A stretch of 8,439 nt of DNA, from the NCBI GenBank assembly GCA_017411125.1, contig JAFPNP010000049.1, forward strand, positions 1 through 8,439, given 5' to 3'. The translations under genes were made by a program, and so were the position numbers. Shown here one piece after another: positions 5,821 through 8,439 of this stretch. The notes below the pieces were generated by a model. The model was not told the DNA's origin. It did no database searches and was given only the letters and a program-made list of their open reading frames with translations. The DNA comes from Kiritimatiellia bacterium. Its GTDB lineage: Bacteria; Verrucomicrobiota; Kiritimatiellia; RFP12; UBA1067. How positions within the stretch are numbered: the first letter of the stretch is position 1; each line of letters begins with the position of its first letter.

Positions 5821-8355
5821 CTACGCAAGCAATGCGGACAGTTTGCCGCCGATGAAAGGATAGCGTCCGGGCGGCAGTTTCTCCGCCACGCGCTCCAGAA
5901 GTTCTTTCACCTCGCTTCGCAGCTCCGGCTCGAAAAACCTCCAGACGGCCACCGGCGAAAGCAGCCGTATGGCGTTGTATTCGCTCACCTGCGCGTATTT
6001 CACCAGCGTATCCTCGAGCCACGAAAGTCCACGCTCCGTCCAGAGCCTGTCGCCGTTCGCGGCAAGTCCGCAGTATAGCGCGCGGCTGAGGCTGGGATGC
6101 GTAATAGACCATTCCTCCCTGCGCTCTTCGCGCTCCACGGCGTCGAACACGTCTTCATGCGGATCGCCGGCCACAAGTCCAAGATAGGAAATGTAGCCGT
6201 TGAGCGACTTGCGGAGTTCCTCGCCCGCCTCGTCCAGCACGACCTTTCGCCCGGGATCGTCGGAGGCGACCAGCGCGGCAAGCGCGTTGAGGCGGGCGGT
6301 GACGTTGCTGGCTTTTGCAAGACAGGCGTGCAGCACGGCCCATGCTTCGGGCGTGTTCGCGGCGGCAAGAAGCTGGAGAATGCGATTCTCGAGAGCGCGG
6401 CGTTTCACGGATTCGGCAATCGTATCGCATCGATGCGGCGCCGCAATGGCGTCCGCCAGCGCGCCCACTCCGATTTCCTGCGCGGCGGCGCGGCGCAGCG
6501 CGCGCATCTCGCGCACGTTCTCGCGCACGAGCGCGCGGCGGCGGCGGTCGATGGATTCGGCAGGGATTGCGAGAAGTTCGCTTTTCAGTCCGCCCTCGAT
6601 CGATTCGTCCGCGAATATCTCGCGGTAAAGGGCGAGCCACGTCTTGACGCAGTTCTTGTCGCGCAGAATCCCCATGGCCTCCACGCGGTTGCCGCCGTCA
6701 GGATCCGTGCGCACCTGGCAGGCGAGCTGCTCCTCCGTGGCCGATGGAGACAGCACTCCGTAGAATGCGCCGCCGCGATTCCAGCTGATGAAGTCCGGCT
6801 TGACCGGGAACGGCGCGGAGTACTCCGTGCAGTCGGCCACGGCGTCCTTCGGCTCCAGAACGAATTTGCCGGAGCACAGGTCCTTGCCGTCTTTCACGGC
6901 GGTCCAGGTGACGGGCACGGTGAAGCACGGCGCTTTGGCGTCCGCTCGCTTCTGGTCGAGGCGCACGGTCATGCGCCCGTCTTTCCATTCCCACCAAGCG
7001 TGTATGGTCGGGAAGCCTGCGGAGAAGAGGTATGTGCCGATTATTGCGCGGACGTCGCGCCCGCTCGTTTCCGAGAACACGGCAAGGAAGTCGTCCGTGT
7101 TTGCATTGCCGCCGGAAAAGCGGCGGAAGTATTCGCGCCATGCCGCGTCGTATGCCTCCGCGCCGATTATGGCGCGAAGCGTGTTGAGTACCTCCGGGGC
7201 TTTGTCGTAGGTTATCGCGTCTACCACGTCGTCGGGATCGTTCACGCCCTCGCGCACGACCGCTCCGGCCATGCCGGCCTCTTCCTCCGCGAACGCGCCG
7301 CCCCTGCCGCGCAGCGCGGCGATCTCGCTGCGCCGGACGTAGTCCGCCCCGAACGAACGGGCGAGGTACGCCCTTTCCACGTTTACGGTATACGCCTCGT
7401 TCAGCCACATGTCGAACACGGTCTCCATCGTCACGCCGCTGCCGCAGTGGTTGTGCTCGTACTCGTGGGGAATGACGCCGTATGCGTAGACAAGCCTGCG
7501 GTCCGGCATGGTTTCGTCGATGAGCGCGGCTTCGGTGATTATGGTGGTGTTGCCGGTGTTCTCCATGCCGCCGTAGAGCGACTTCTCCATGCAGATCGTG
7601 CGGTAGACCTCGAATGGATATTCATAGCCCGTCAGTTCGTGCTGGAAGAGGACGGATTCCTTCAATATGCGCATTGGTTCGCGCGCTCCGTCCAGATGTC
7701 CCGGAGGTACGAGGTATTCCAGCCTTACTTTTTTGTGCGAATCGGGATACTCCACTTCGTCGGAAAGCGTTTCCCACGTTCCCGCGCACGCGAGGAAAAG
7801 GTATGGAGCCATCGGGCGCCGCATTTCGTACACGAAACGCGCTCGCCCGTTGCCGAGATCCGTCTTTTCCACGAGGTCGCCGTTCGATATCAAGTGCGTA
7901 TAACGCGAATCGCCTTCCAGCGCGGTACGGAACGTGCATTTCGCCGTGCAGTCGTCGATGATCGGCATGATGCGCTGGAATCCGTATTGCTGGCACTGGC
8001 TCATGTATTGCTGCGGACATCCCGGCGGCGTGACGTCGCGGTAGATTCCCTCGAGCCGCTTGCCGTCGGGGCGGGAGACGTGGCTCACCGCCACCGTGAA
8101 CCGTTCGCCGGCGGCGTACTCGCGGTCGAGGGGATATGCGACCTTATTGCCGTCGCAGTCGAGCATTATCTCCTTCATCGCCTCGCGCGCAGTGCAATGG
8201 AGCGTACCGTGCGCCTCTACGCGGTCTTCGTAGAAGGAAAGGTTCATATCGACGTGCTCCAGCTGGGCCGGGGGACGCCTGAAATCAGATCGCTTGTAAA
8301 CGTAGTTCACTTTTGCACCGTACTGCAACAACCGCGAACCTCTCCTCCGCACCAT
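5821..8355 (-). CDS. pepN: M1 family zinc aminopeptidase, PepN-like
   Basis: Zinc metallopeptidase predicted to remove N-terminal residues from peptides in the cytoplasm; no signal peptide is visible. The 844 residues compare with about 870 for E. coli PepN. The N-terminal beta domain begins YKRSDFRRPP (20-29), like the PepN start Y-R-x-x-D-Y-R-P-P. The catalytic domain has the exopeptidase motif GGMEN (262-266) and HEYEH (297-301) with the third zinc ligand Glu320 in WLNEAYTV, giving HExxH-x18-E. YDKAPEVLNTLRAIIG (383-398) supplies the expected transition-state Tyr383. An Ig-like domain (about 450-540) and a helical C-terminal domain follow. Zinc-site numbering matches E. coli almost exactly. 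Near the site, His303 and Asn319 occupy positions that are Trp and Lys in E. coli PepN. ATG 8355 lacks a good ribosome site; TTG 8331 (836 residues) sits 10 bases after GGAGGAG and may be the true start. The gene is convergent with the ara operon and seems functionally unrelated. Confidence 0.93.
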   Translation of the reverse strand: MVRRRGSRLLQYGAKVNYVYKRSDFRRPPAQLEHVDMNLSFYEDRVEAHGTLHCTAREAMKEIMLDCDGNKVAYPLDREYAAGERFTVAVSHVSRPDGKRLEGIYRDVTPPGCPQQYMSQCQQYGFQRIMPIIDDCTAKCTFRTALEGDSRYTHLISNGDLVEKTDLGNGRARFVYEMRRPMAPYLFLACAGTWETLSDEVEYPDSHKKVRLEYLVPPGHLDGAREPMRILKESVLFQHELTGYEYPFEVYRTICMEKSLYGGMENTGNTTIITEAALIDETMPDRRLVYAYGVIPHEYEHNHCGSGVTMETVFDMWLNEAYTVNVERAYLARSFGADYVRRSEIAALRGRGGAFAEEEAGMAGAVVREGVNDPDDVVDAITYDKAPEVLNTLRAIIGAEAYDAAWREYFRRFSGGNANTDDFLAVFSETSGRDVRAIIGTYLFSAGFPTIHAWWEWKDGRMTVRLDQKRADAKAPCFTVPVTWTAVKDGKDLCSGKFVLEPKDAVADCTEYSAPFPVKPDFISWNRGGAFYGVLSPSATEEQLACQVRTDPDGGNRVEAMGILRDKNCVKTWLALYREIFADESIEGGLKSELLAIPAESIDRRRRALVRENVREMRALRRAAAQEIGVGALADAIAAPHRCDTIAESVKRRALENRILQLLAAANTPEAWAVLHACLAKASNVTARLNALAALVASDDPGRKVVLDEAGEELRKSLNGYISYLGLVAGDPHEDVFDAVEREERREEWSITHPSLSRALYCGLAANGDRLWTERGLSWLEDTLVKYAQVSEYNAIRLLSPVAVWRFFEPELRSEVKELLERVAEKLPPGRYPFIGGKLSALLA
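8342..8348 (-). promoter_or_regulatory. Strong Shine-Dalgarno inside the 5' end of the aminopeptidase ORF
   Basis: On the minus strand GGAGGAG occupies 8348-8342, downstream of the first ATG (8355) and 10 bases before an in-frame TTG at 8331. The purine-rich AGAGGT that follows overlaps the best spacing window. This suggests translation may begin at TTG 8331, which would remove the basic MVRRRGSR stretch that does not resemble PepN N-termini. GTG 8310 is a further alternative but sits too far from the site. Confidence 0.45.
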
Positions 8356-8439
8356 TCGCAGACCAAGCCACGCGGCTTGACGAAATCCGCCGAAACAACG
8401 CTATGCGACTGAAAGGTTCAAAATATTTAGTATGCCAAA
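8356..8439 (-). promoter_or_regulatory. Upstream region of the aminopeptidase gene, AT-rich patch (possible promoter)
   Basis: These 84 bases carry no supported coding sequence. Positions about 8420-8433 are markedly AT-rich (minus strand TACTAAATATTTT) against a GC-rich background, as expected of a -10 region. I cannot pair it with a convincing -35 hexamer inside the window. A 6-bp inverted repeat (CAAGCC at 8364-8369, GGCTTG at 8374-8379, 4-base loop) lies between this patch and the start and might form a small 5'-leader hairpin. This is a weak call. Confidence 0.25.

Noticed and set aside
5833..5848. GCGG/CCGC stem as a terminator for the ara operon
   Set aside because: The 4-bp stem with a large loop lies inside the aminopeptidase coding sequence and has no following T-run on either strand.
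8364..8379. Inverted repeat CAAGCC/GGCTTG as an operator or riboswitch element
   Set aside because: A single 6-bp stem is expected by chance in GC-rich DNA, and no larger structured leader fits in the 84 bases available.
6097..8412. A 771-residue open frame on the + strand covering the aminopeptidase gene
   Set aside because: It is antisense to a well-supported M1 peptidase and its composition (rich in Arg, His, Val, Gly, Ala without family motifs) is what GC-biased third codon positions produce on the opposite strand.

Overview
The window is a gene-dense, GC-rich (roughly 60% by eye) bacterial segment with no RNA genes, CRISPR array or insertion sequence that I can see. Protein features point to a Gram-negative anaerobe, most likely a gut or sediment Verrucomicrobiota (Kiritimatiellae- or Lentisphaeria-like). 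These features are an SGLT-type sodium/sugar symporter, an AraK-type FGGY ribulokinase instead of classical AraB, and an exported alpha/beta hydrolase of a type I associate with Verrucomicrobiota and Planctomycetes. The taxonomic call is an inference from remembered family resemblance.

Positions 1-5808 (+ strand) hold the 3' part of an L-arabinose uptake and catabolism operon. In order it encodes a sodium:sugar symporter whose 5' end lies outside the window (1-1182), a ribulokinase of the FGGY superfamily (1206-2756), L-arabinose isomerase AraA (2776-4254), L-ribulose-5-phosphate 4-epimerase AraD (4259-4957), and a signal-peptide-bearing alpha/beta hydrolase (4975-5808). Gaps between genes are 23, 19, 4 and 17 bases, so one transcript is likely. 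The pathway is complete: the symporter imports L-arabinose, AraA makes L-ribulose, the kinase makes L-ribulose 5-phosphate, and AraD makes D-xylulose 5-phosphate for the pentose phosphate pathway. The promoter and any AraR-like operator lie upstream of the window.

Positions 5821-8355 (- strand) hold a convergent gene for a cytosolic PepN-like M1 aminopeptidase, separated from the operon by only 12 bases. The last 84 bases (8356-8439) are its upstream region, ending in an AT-rich patch.

No wholly new system is evident. The most notable point is that the exported hydrolase at the end of the ara operon has glycine where the catalytic serine of the nucleophile elbow should be, while acidic and histidine triad candidates remain. 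Other points are the AraB-unrelated kinase, a duplicated start-codon region in front of it with a five-codon leader ORF, and unusual residues around the PepN zinc site.
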